Below are positions 1 through 6,008 of a stretch of DNA of 8,644 bases, piece after piece. The stretch is from JAUVXY01 sp964392345 (lineage in GTDB: Bacteria; Actinomycetota; Humimicrobiia; Humimicrobiales; Humimicrobiaceae). Under the pieces are notes generated by a model. The model was not told the origin of the DNA. It searched no databases and saw nothing but the letters and a program-made list of their open reading frames with translations. The stretch is from contig CAYMPQ010000069.1 in the NCBI GenBank assembly GCA_964392345.1, forward strand, positions 1 to 8,644, in the 5' to 3' direction. A program made the translations under genes and the position numbers. Numbering within the stretch: the first letter of the stretch is position 1; each line of letters opens with the position of its first letter.

Positions 1-354
1 CGGAAAACCAACAAATGCCATATTGCATCTGTAAGAGGAAACAAGCATGGCTCCCTTTGTCCTGCCGTTAACTTTAATAAAAAAATTCAGTATAAAAATT
101 AGAGGAATAAATATGACACAGGTCAAGTAAATAACTTTTATAATTTCTAGATTAAAAATATCAGCAAAATTGTACCTGGCTATGCTGACAAAAACCAGAG
201 CGGGAAGGCCCACATTGTATGCTAATTTATTTAGACCCTGAACTGACTCTTTTCCTATTATCTTTTTTTTCCTAATAAAATAGCCAATTGCTATTACGAT
301 AAATACAGGAGCTGTAATACCAAGGACTTCTAAAGCTGCACTTAAAAAGTTCAT
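1..354 (-). CDS. AEC-family (auxin efflux carrier type) permease, N-terminal part
   Basis: This is the first 118 codons of a membrane permease; the rest lies beyond the left edge. The translation starts MNFLSAALEVLGITAPVF and shows hydrophobic segments at about residues 8-27 and 74-93, with a shorter one around 47-60. Two landmarks match the AEC family: a GLPALVF motif at residues 49-55 in the second segment and RCNMAFVGFP at 109-118. Members export or import small organic anions such as malate or other carboxylates. The start is an ATG at 352-354, 21 bp after the upstream ligase stop, with AGAAGG far upstream and GGAAA close to it. Another ATG ten bases earlier is out of frame. Its position at the end of the aryl-CoA cluster suggests aromatic-acid transport, but that is inference from context only. 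Confidence 0.85.
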   Translation of the reverse strand, partial: MNFLSAALEVLGITAPVFIVIAIGYFIRKKKIIGKESVQGLNKLAYNVGLPALVFVSIARYNFADIFNLEIIKVIYLTCVIFIPLIFILNFFIKVNGRTKGAMLVSSYRCNMAFVGFP

Positions 355-375
355 CAATTTCCATTAACCTTCTGT

Positions 376-1692
376 TTAAGAATTATTTTTCCTCTTGTCA
401 CAGACTCTTTTTGCCTTTCCCTGGCTTCTGGCAATAGTTTTTGGCTCTTTTAAACTAACTTTTATCCTCAGTCCAATTGCAGAGTAAAGCTTATTTTCAA
501 TAGATTTCTCAAAGTCCTCTAAATCCATGATTTTCTCATGGAAAATTTTCTCCGATACTTCAACCCAGACTTCAATTACATCCATGTAATTTTTTTTATC
601 TACTACTATTAGATAGTGCGGCTCCAGGTCGTCTATATTCATGAGCACTTCTTCTATCTGAGACGGGAACACGTTTACCCCTCTTATTATCAGCATGTCA
701 TCGGTCCTGCCCATTGGTTTAGCCATTCTTACAAAAATATTCCCACATTTGCATTCATCACATATTAAATACGATATGTCTTTGGTCCTGTATCTAATTA
801 CTGGAAAAGCCTTTTTCGTAAGGGATGTAAATACAAGTTCACCCTTTTTGCCCGGCTGCAGTGTTTTCCCGGTCTCAGGGTTTACTGCCTCAACTAAAAA
901 ATGGTCCTCATTAACATGAAGCCCGTTCTGCTCCAGACACTCGCATGCAACTCCGGGGCCTATTACTTCGCTGAGTCCATAGCTGTCAAGAGCTTTTACA
1001 GCAAGCCTTGTCTCCAGCTCGCTCCTCATGGACTCTGCCCAGGGCTCAGCGCCAAAGAAGCCTAACTTTAAATTGAGCGCCTTAAAGTCCACCCCTTCTT
1101 TCTCAGCAACCTCAGATATGTGCAGAGCATATGAAGGAGTTCCGCATAAAACAGTTGATTTAAAATCGTTCATTATTTTTATCTGGCGCTCTGTGTTTCC
1201 ACCAGAAATTGGGACAACAAGTGCACCTATTTTTTCTGCAGCATATTGAAACCCAAAACCCCCTGTAAAAAGCCCGAACCCATGGCTTACCTGGACTATA
1301 TCTTCCTTCCGCACACCAGCATCATACATAATCCTGGCCAGAATATCGGCCCAAATTTCCAGATCTCCCTTAGTGTACCCAACTACAGTAGGGTTTCCCG
1401 TTGTTCCTGATGATGAGTGAACCCTGACTACTTCACTCAGCGGACTGCAAAAAAGACCAAAGGGATAGTTATCCCTGAGATCATCTTTGGTTGTGAAAGG
1501 AAGCTTCTCAATATCCTCAAGACTGGTAATTTTATCAGGATCAAGCCCTGCTTCATCTATTCTCTTTCTGTAAAATACATTATTTTTATAAACATGCTTT
1601 AACGTGTCTTTTAAATTATTAAGCTGAATATACTTTATTTTCTCTCTGCCAGCTCTTGAAATTTTTTCATCCCAGAATTTTTTTACTTCCAT
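376..1692 (-). CDS. paaK: Phenylacetate-CoA ligase family protein, second tandem copy
   Basis: This is a 438-residue AMP-forming aryl-CoA ligase of the ANL superfamily, expected to convert an arylacetate, ATP and CoA to arylacetyl-CoA, AMP and pyrophosphate in the cytoplasm. Visible motifs are the ATP-binding loop SSSGTTGNP (93-101), YGLSEV, the YRTKD hinge, the C-terminal domain entry GRTDDMLIIRGVNVFPSQIE, and GKAKRV near the end, where K426 is the likely adenylation lysine. It begins with ATG four bases after the stop of the upstream paralogue, with AGGGGAAG overlapping that stop, so translational coupling is likely. It aligns almost without gaps to the upstream copy and has the same length. 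It differs at sites usually conserved in PaaK: the segment after the lid Cys pair reads CKCGNIFVRM rather than CGRTHxRM, and the pocket region reads SHGFGLFTGGFGFQYAA. A changed aryl substrate is plausible; the exact substrate cannot be read from sequence. Confidence 0.93.
   Translation of the reverse strand: MEVKKFWDEKISRAGREKIKYIQLNNLKDTLKHVYKNNVFYRKRIDEAGLDPDKITSLEDIEKLPFTTKDDLRDNYPFGLFCSPLSEVVRVHSSSGTTGNPTVVGYTKGDLEIWADILARIMYDAGVRKEDIVQVSHGFGLFTGGFGFQYAAEKIGALVVPISGGNTERQIKIMNDFKSTVLCGTPSYALHISEVAEKEGVDFKALNLKLGFFGAEPWAESMRSELETRLAVKALDSYGLSEVIGPGVACECLEQNGLHVNEDHFLVEAVNPETGKTLQPGKKGELVFTSLTKKAFPVIRYRTKDISYLICDECKCGNIFVRMAKPMGRTDDMLIIRGVNVFPSQIEEVLMNIDDLEPHYLIVVDKKNYMDVIEVWVEVSEKIFHEKIMDLEDFEKSIENKLYSAIGLRIKVSLKEPKTIARSQGKAKRVCDKRKNNS
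668..699. repeat. 32-bp exact direct repeat, copy in second paaK
   Basis: These 32 bases are identical to 1992-2023 and encode the conserved LIIRGVNVFPS region. The match continues to base 720 with three differences in 53 bases (against 1992-2044). It reflects either the duplication that made the tandem ligases, purifying selection, or local gene conversion. Confidence 0.9.
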
Positions 1693-1696
1693 TACC

Positions 1697-3013
1697 TTAC
1701 AGAGCTTCCCCTTTCCTCATGTCTATGACTCTTTTAGCCTTCCCTGTGCTTCTTTTTATAGTTTTGGGCTCTTTCAGCTTAACATTCATTCTTATCCCAA
1801 TTGCAGAATAAAGCTTATGTTCTATGGATGATTCAAAATTTTCAAGACCGTTCATCTTTTCGGAAAAAATATCCTCAGATACTTCTACCCATACTTCTAT
1901 ATTGTCTAAATAATTCTTCCTGTCAACCACTATAAGATAATGTGGCTCTATGTCTTTAATTTTCATTAAAACTTCTTCTATTTGAGAAGGAAACACGTTT
2001 ACCCCTCTTATTATCAGCATGTCGTCGGCTCTGCCCATTGGTTTTGTCATCCTTGCATGTGTTCTGCCGCATTTGCACGTATCTATATTTAGAGCTGATA
2101 AATCTTTTGTCCTGTACCGCAGCAGCGGCATTGCTTCCTTTGTCAGGGAAGTAAATACAATTTCACCATGTTTCCCCGGCGGCAGCTTTTTACCTGTCTT
2201 TGGGTCCACTATCTCTGCTAAAAAATGGTCTTCGGCAATATGAAGTCCGGACTTATATAAACATTCAAGCGAGACACCCGGCCCCATTACCTCACTGAGC
2301 CCATATATATCAACAGCATCAATTTTAAGCCTGTCTTCAATTTCCCTCCTCATCTCATCTGTCCAGGGTTCGGCTCCCAAAACCCCGAGCTTCAGTGGAA
2401 GTTTGGCAAAATCAACTCCGAGCTCCCTCCCAACCTCTGCAATATAAAGAGAGTACGATGGTGTGCAGCATATTACCGTAGAGCTATAATCAGACATTAT
2501 TTTTAACTGCCTTTCAGTGTTTCCGCCGGATACCGGTATTACTGTAGAACCTAAAAGTTCGCCTCCATAATGCAGGCCAAGCCCGCCGGTAAACAGGCCG
2601 TACCCGTAACTGTTCTGGATAATATCACTTTCTCTCACTCCGACACTATATAGCTGTCTTGCTACTATACTGCCCCATGCTGCAATATCATTTTTAGTGT
2701 ATCCATCAACAACAGGATTGCCAGTTGTTCCTGAAGAGGAATGAATCCTTATTACCTTATCCATTGGCTTCGCAAAAAGGCCGAAGGGGTAATTTACCCG
2801 GAGGTCATCTTTTGTGGTAAATGGTATTTTTTCAATTTCATCCAGGCTTTTGAAATTATATGGATCAACACCACTCTCATCTAATTTTTCTTTATAAAAT
2901 TTAACATTTTCATAAACATTTATAAGAGTTTTTTTAAGTCTTTCCAGCTGGAGTTGCTCAAGCTTGCCCCGGGGCATGGTCTCGCATTCTTCTTCCCAGT
3001 ATTTATCACTCAT
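1697..3013 (-). CDS. paaK: Phenylacetate-CoA ligase, first tandem copy
   Basis: This is a 438-residue AMP-forming phenylacetate-CoA ligase. The order of motifs is canonical: SSSGTTGNP ATP loop at 92-100, the pocket segment NSYGYGLFTGGLGLHYGG at 134-151, YGLSEV at 237-242, YRTKD at 300-304, the Cys motif CKCGRTHARM at 313-322, RGVNVFPSQIEEVL at 336-349, and GKAKRV with the likely catalytic K425. I chose the ATG at 3011-3013 over a TTG at 3029-3031: AAAGGGG sits 8 bases before the ATG, the TTG itself overlaps that site, and this start gives the same length as the downstream paralogue. It follows the symporter by 45 bp with no terminator. In this cluster it can supply arylacetyl-CoA to the Ior enzyme or, run backwards, release arylacetate. 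It is the more canonical of the two copies. Confidence 0.95.
   Translation of the reverse strand: MSDKYWEEECETMPRGKLEQLQLERLKKTLINVYENVKFYKEKLDESGVDPYNFKSLDEIEKIPFTTKDDLRVNYPFGLFAKPMDKVIRIHSSSGTTGNPVVDGYTKNDIAAWGSIVARQLYSVGVRESDIIQNSYGYGLFTGGLGLHYGGELLGSTVIPVSGGNTERQLKIMSDYSSTVICCTPSYSLYIAEVGRELGVDFAKLPLKLGVLGAEPWTDEMRREIEDRLKIDAVDIYGLSEVMGPGVSLECLYKSGLHIAEDHFLAEIVDPKTGKKLPPGKHGEIVFTSLTKEAMPLLRYRTKDLSALNIDTCKCGRTHARMTKPMGRADDMLIIRGVNVFPSQIEEVLMKIKDIEPHYLIVVDRKNYLDNIEVWVEVSEDIFSEKMNGLENFESSIEHKLYSAIGIRMNVKLKEPKTIKRSTGKAKRVIDMRKGEAL
1992..2023. repeat. 32-bp exact direct repeat, copy in first paaK
   Basis: This is the partner of the copy at 668-699, in the same codon frame and encoding the same conserved C-terminal-domain segment. 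Elsewhere the two genes differ at many synonymous sites, so this stretch stands out. Confidence 0.9.
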
Positions 3014-3021
3014 GTAGATGA

Positions 3022-3028
3022 CCCCTTT
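3022..3028 (-). promoter_or_regulatory. Ribosome binding site setting the start of the first paaK
   Basis: AAAGGGG on the minus strand lies 8 bases before the ATG at 3011-3013. It favours this ATG over the in-frame TTG at 3029-3031, which lies upstream of the site. Confidence 0.75.
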
Positions 3029-3058
3029 CAATAAATATTTTAACCAAATAAGTCTTTG

Positions 3059-4660
3059 CTAATCTTGTTTAAAACTTTTTTCCACTACAGCGGCTGGTAC
3101 TGGCCTGGTAAACAAAGTTACTATAATAGTTACTATAAATGCAAGCGGAAAAGCTACAAGTATCGGATCAACAGCGTTCCACGGAAATCCAAATAAACTT
3201 TCCCTGCCAGTCAGAACCACTACAAGTTTTAGCATGGATGCATTTGCCGCATGAACAAAAAACATCCAGAATACACTTACAGCCAATCCTACTATCATCC
3301 CGCTTACAGCACCTGCTTTTGATGTTCTTTTCCAGTACAGACCACAGATATACATTGGAAGAAATACTGCCGCGCAAACCCCGAAAAACAAAGCTGTTCC
3401 TCTTGCAATTATACTTATTGGCAGATAATAGCCTAAAATAACACTGACTATGATTCCAAGCATAACACCAATTTTAGTTACAAGCAGACCATTTTGGGGT
3501 TTTTCCCCATCTTCATTTTCAGATGTCCCGGCACCTGTTCCAATTATATCTCTTGAAAAAGATGTACCCATTGTATGAAACTGCGAACTCAGTGTTGACA
3601 TAGCTGCAGCAAGAAGCGTCATCATAAATATATATACAAACCACTGAGGCATAGCCATGTTAATAAAAGCAGGTATTATCAAATCAGTATTGCCGCCTGC
3701 TTCCGCTATTGCAATATTACCTGACCTGTTAAAGAAATAAACATTTGAAAGCGCTCCAACAATAAATGCTGCACCTGTCATAAAAAGAATAAATATTCCT
3801 CCGATAAAAACAGCCCTGTTTAATTCTTTATTGCTTTTAACAGTCATAAATCTTACTACCAGCTGCGGCTGAGCCAGCACTCCTATACCAACTCCAAGAA
3901 CTATTGTAGAAACCAGGCTCCACCACAATGGCGAACCTAAAGAAGGCATTGTAGTCCATCCCTGATGGCCAATAGCAGCAAGGTTCTCCGGTACCCTGGA
4001 AGCCATATCTGTCAAAGCCTGGTGTGCCGGTATAATCCCGCCCAGGCTTTTGTAAGTTAGTGCCAACAGCACTGCCATGCCGACAAACATAATAGTTCCC
4101 TGCAAAGAGTCTGTATACATAACCCCTTTCAGTCCGCCTGCAATTACATAAGAAGCAATAACAATAGAAAAAATAGCCAGCGCCAATACAAAGTTTATGT
4201 TTAAAGTGTTCTCAATAAATCTTGCTGCACCAATCAGGACAACTCCTGCATAAAGAGGCATAAACACAAATATTACCACGCCGCCAAGCACCTGTATAAA
4301 TTTTGAATCATATCTTTTGCCCAAAAATTCTGGAAAAGTATGGACTTCTAAATTCAATCCCATTTTTCTTGTTCTTTTGCCAAACACAATAAAGGCTACA
4401 GCCACTCCCAGCGCAATATTTAAAAAAGTTAACCATAAAAGACCCATCCCAAACACTCCTGCTGCTCCGCCAAAACCAACAATCGCTGAAGTAGAGATAA
4501 AGGTGGCCCCATAAGATATAGCCATAATGTATGGATGTATCTGCCTGCCAGCTATGTTAAAATCCCTGTCATTTTTAGTGCCTCTGTAACCCAAAAAACC
4601 TAAATAACCTATAAACAGAAGGTATACTATTATTATTATGCTAAGTAACGGAATATTCAC
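3059..4660 (-). CDS. Sodium:solute symporter family (SSS) transporter
   Basis: This is a 533-residue polytopic inner-membrane protein with about 13 hydrophobic segments, typical of Na+-coupled SSS symporters (PutP, acetate permease and monocarboxylate transporter relatives). Seen directly: an early segment at 5-25, a Ser/Thr/Gly-rich segment YGATFISTSAIVGFGG at 50-65, the family signature GGLKGVMYTDSLQG at 175-188, and AAAMSTLSS at 351-359, whose Ser-Thr pair corresponds to the known Na+ site in the eighth core helix. The start is GTG at 4658-4660: AAAGGGG lies 6 bases upstream, the preceding in-frame codon is TAA, and the next Met is residue 46. The stop is TAG. It follows a 35-residue membrane protein and precedes the two ligases, so import of arylacetates or related monocarboxylates is the best guess; an amino acid is also possible. 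The substrate cannot be deduced from the sequence. Confidence 0.93.
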   Translation of the reverse strand: MNIPLLSIIIIVYLLFIGYLGFLGYRGTKNDRDFNIAGRQIHPYIMAISYGATFISTSAIVGFGGAAGVFGMGLLWLTFLNIALGVAVAFIVFGKRTRKMGLNLEVHTFPEFLGKRYDSKFIQVLGGVVIFVFMPLYAGVVLIGAARFIENTLNINFVLALAIFSIVIASYVIAGGLKGVMYTDSLQGTIMFVGMAVLLALTYKSLGGIIPAHQALTDMASRVPENLAAIGHQGWTTMPSLGSPLWWSLVSTIVLGVGIGVLAQPQLVVRFMTVKSNKELNRAVFIGGIFILFMTGAAFIVGALSNVYFFNRSGNIAIAEAGGNTDLIIPAFINMAMPQWFVYIFMMTLLAAAMSTLSSQFHTMGTSFSRDIIGTGAGTSENEDGEKPQNGLLVTKIGVMLGIIVSVILGYYLPISIIARGTALFFGVCAAVFLPMYICGLYWKRTSKAGAVSGMIVGLAVSVFWMFFVHAANASMLKLVVVLTGRESLFGFPWNAVDPILVAFPLAFIVTIIVTLFTRPVPAAVVEKSFKQD

Positions 4661-4666
4661 TTATTT

Positions 4667-4673
4667 CCCCTTT
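4667..4673 (-). promoter_or_regulatory. Ribosome binding site for the symporter GTG start
   Basis: AAAGGGG lies 6 bases before a GTG codon that directly follows an in-frame TAA. It supports GTG as the true start. Confidence 0.7.
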
Positions 4674-4709
4674 CCTTAAGGTTGCCATTTATTATTGCTG
4701 TCTGTGCTG

Positions 4710-4817
4710 CTACTTGTCTTTGTTCCACATAACCACTCCGTAAATTACGCAGAAAACTGTACTTAGAATGCATAAACTATACACCAGAAAAATTGAAAAC
4801 CCGCTAAAGCCTAACAT
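4710..4817 (-). CDS. Small single-helix membrane protein, probable symporter accessory subunit
   Basis: This is a 35-residue open frame, ATG to TAG. It begins MLGFSGFSIFLVYSLCILST and ends with a polar WNKDK tail, giving one membrane-spanning segment at about residues 7-30. A very strong ribosome binding site, GGAGGGAGGTG at 4822-4832, lies 4 bases before the ATG, which is better than those of most genes here. The symporter starts 49 bp downstream. The length, the CILST...C.IYG pattern, the aromatic-Asn-Lys end and the location match the very short proteins encoded directly before SSS symporters and annotated as symporter small accessory proteins. A role in folding, stability or activity of the symporter is inferred. 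Small size alone would make this doubtful, but the binding site, composition and position agree. Confidence 0.85.
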   Translation of the reverse strand: MLGFSGFSIFLVYSLCILSTVFCVIYGVVMWNKDK

Positions 4818-4821
4818 GCAA

Positions 4822-4832
4822 CACCTCCCTCC
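4822..4832 (-). promoter_or_regulatory. Strong ribosome binding site for the 35-residue protein
   Basis: GGAGGGAGGTG contains a near-complete anti-16S match and sits 4 bases before the ATG. It is the best single piece of evidence that the tiny frame is translated. Confidence 0.8.
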
Positions 4833-4858
4833 AAATTTTTTATATTTCTAACTTATTA

Positions 4859-4887
4859 ACTATAAAATCAGTAAATCCAGTGGTTAA
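4859..4887 (-). promoter_or_regulatory. Candidate sigma-70/A-type promoter for the transporter and ligase genes
   Basis: On the minus strand TTAACC (4882-4887) and TATAGT (4859-4864) are separated by exactly 17 bases. They match the consensus boxes at 4 of 6 and 5 of 6 positions. Transcription would begin about 35 bases before the 35-residue gene. The region is AT-rich, so a chance match is possible. Confidence 0.4.
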
Positions 4888-4913
4888 GAAATTTTTAAAC
4901 CCTGCCGCCTGAT

Positions 4914-5309
4914 TTAATTACACAGCTGAATATTATTTTTTAACAAAACATCTTCAGCTTTTTTTATATCGCTGACACTGAGCACTATTCTGGTCCCGGC
5001 AATTACATATACATAGTCTATGTTTATCCCTTCTGCAGATAAGATGTCCAGAATCTTAGATAATTCTCCCGGCTTGTCTACAACTTTCACACAAATAACA
5101 TCTGCAACATGCGTAGTAAACCCTGCCTTTCTTAAACTTTCTCGCGACTTCTCTACATCCGATACAAGCATGCGCAATATTCCATAATCCCGTGCTTCAG
5201 TAGTAGAAAAACCCTGCAAATTAATATTTTGTTTTTTTAAAATTCTTGCTACTTCAGCAAGCCTTCCAGTTTTATTTTCCAAAAATACGGTTAATTGTTT
5301 TACAGGCAT
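4914..5309 (-). CDS. Tandem ACT-domain protein, probable amino-acid sensor
   Basis: This is a 131-residue cytoplasmic protein made of two ACT domains and nothing else: residues about 4-67 with the ligand-loop motif ENKTGRLAEVARIL (11-24), and about 71-128 with VDKPGELSKILDIL (77-90). The Gly-x-Leu after the first strand in each copy is the usual small-molecule binding loop, and each domain shows the beta-alpha-beta-beta-alpha-beta pattern. ACT domains bind amino acids and control enzymes or transcription; stand-alone double-ACT proteins of this kind commonly sit beside ior and paaK genes in anaerobes and archaea. I infer that it senses an aromatic amino acid or related ligand and modulates the ligases or IorAB, since there is no DNA-binding domain. 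The start is ATG with AGGAGGG 3 bases upstream, 15 bp after iorB. Confidence 0.9.
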   Translation of the reverse strand: MPVKQLTVFLENKTGRLAEVARILKKQNINLQGFSTTEARDYGILRMLVSDVEKSRESLRKAGFTTHVADVICVKVVDKPGELSKILDILSAEGINIDYVYVIAGTRIVLSVSDIKKAEDVLLKNNIQLCN

Positions 5310-5324
5310 TTGCCCTCCTACCTC

Positions 5325-5993
5325 TTAATTTATTATTCTTTTCCCTTCTTCAAAAGCTTTTAAATTTACATCAATAGCATTATGAGGAACATTTTTTTTA
5401 ATTGACTCTATCCAGCATTTGTAACTAATAGGAATAAAGTTAGACAAACATCCTAAAAGTACGATGTTGGCAGCTCTTGCCTCATTTAATCTTTTTGCTA
5501 TTTCTACTGCTTCTACCACTATATAATTAAAAGTAATGCTTTCTACCTCTGAATTTATATCCTCAGGATAACTTGTGTCACCATAATAGACAGATATGGG
5601 ATAAATCTCAACATCGCTTAAAATAATAAAACCATCTTCCTTTAATTTATTTATATATCTAAGTGCCTCTAATTTTTCCAATGACATAATAAAATCAGCT
5701 TTGCCTGCAACTGGCGAGTAAACCCTTTTGCCCATTCTTACACCGCCTACAACGCTCCCGCCTCTCTGAGCCATTCCGTGAACTTCAGAAACTTTTACAT
5801 CAAGTCCTTCAAGCATTGCAGCATCAGACAGAACTTTGCTTGTAAGAAGTATGCCCTGGCCTCCGACTCCTGTCAATAAAATTGACAGGACGGAGCCATC
5901 ATCAATCAGCTTCCTCCATTTTTTTTGATGGTACTCAAAATCAACCTTTTTGCTACAACTTTTATTACAGCCAATATTATTGTTGTTTTTCAT
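5325..5993 (-). CDS. iorB: Indolepyruvate:ferredoxin oxidoreductase, beta subunit
   Basis: This is the gamma-type (pyruvate/ketoisovalerate oxidoreductase catalytic) subunit, which partners IorA in oxidative decarboxylation of aryl pyruvates to arylacetyl-CoA with ferredoxin. The conserved TGVGGQGILLTSKVLS (41-56), EVHGMAQRGGSVVGGVR (70-86) and DFIMSLEKLEALRY (100-113) are typical. At 222 residues it is longer than the usual 190 or so, because family homology starts only near residue 36. The first 29 residues are Asn/Lys-rich with two Cys (IGCNKSCSKK) and the ATG at 5991-5993 has no visible ribosome binding site. A GGAGG at 5913-5917 lies 6 bases before an ATT codon (5904-5906) that would give a protein of usual size. 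The frame is also the same as iorA, separated by TAG and five codons. The true start is therefore uncertain; the family assignment is not. Confidence 0.93.
   Translation of the reverse strand: MKNNNNIGCNKSCSKKVDFEYHQKKWRKLIDDGSVLSILLTGVGGQGILLTSKVLSDAAMLEGLDVKVSEVHGMAQRGGSVVGGVRMGKRVYSPVAGKADFIMSLEKLEALRYINKLKEDGFIILSDVEIYPISVYYGDTSYPEDINSEVESITFNYIVVEAVEIAKRLNEARAANIVLLGCLSNFIPISYKCWIESIKKNVPHNAIDVNLKAFEEGKRIIN
5913..5917 (-). promoter_or_regulatory. Internal Shine-Dalgarno-like site that may set the iorB start
   Basis: GGAGG lies inside the annotated iorB frame, 6 bases before an in-frame ATT at 5904-5906 and 3 before a CTG. Starting at ATT would yield a protein beginning (M)DDGSVLSILLTGVGGQG, close to typical IorB N-termini. 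ATT starts are rare, so this remains a candidate. Confidence 0.35.
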
Positions 5994-6008
5994 AATACAA
6001 TAAAATGT

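Noticed and set aside
695..2243. Several 60-75 codon plus-strand frames opposite the two ligase genes
   Set aside because: The frames at 695-919 and 2019-2243 look alike only because they are antisense to the same conserved ligase segment; they are not an independent gene family.
3139..3441. 100-codon plus-strand and 69-codon minus-strand frames inside the symporter gene
   Set aside because: Both overlap the C-terminal membrane segments of the SSS symporter, have no ribosome binding site of note, and look like shadow frames.
4880..4905. Hairpin GGTTTAA...TTAACC after the ACT gene as a terminator
   Set aside because: The stem is short, AT-rich and bulged, and no T run follows on the minus strand.
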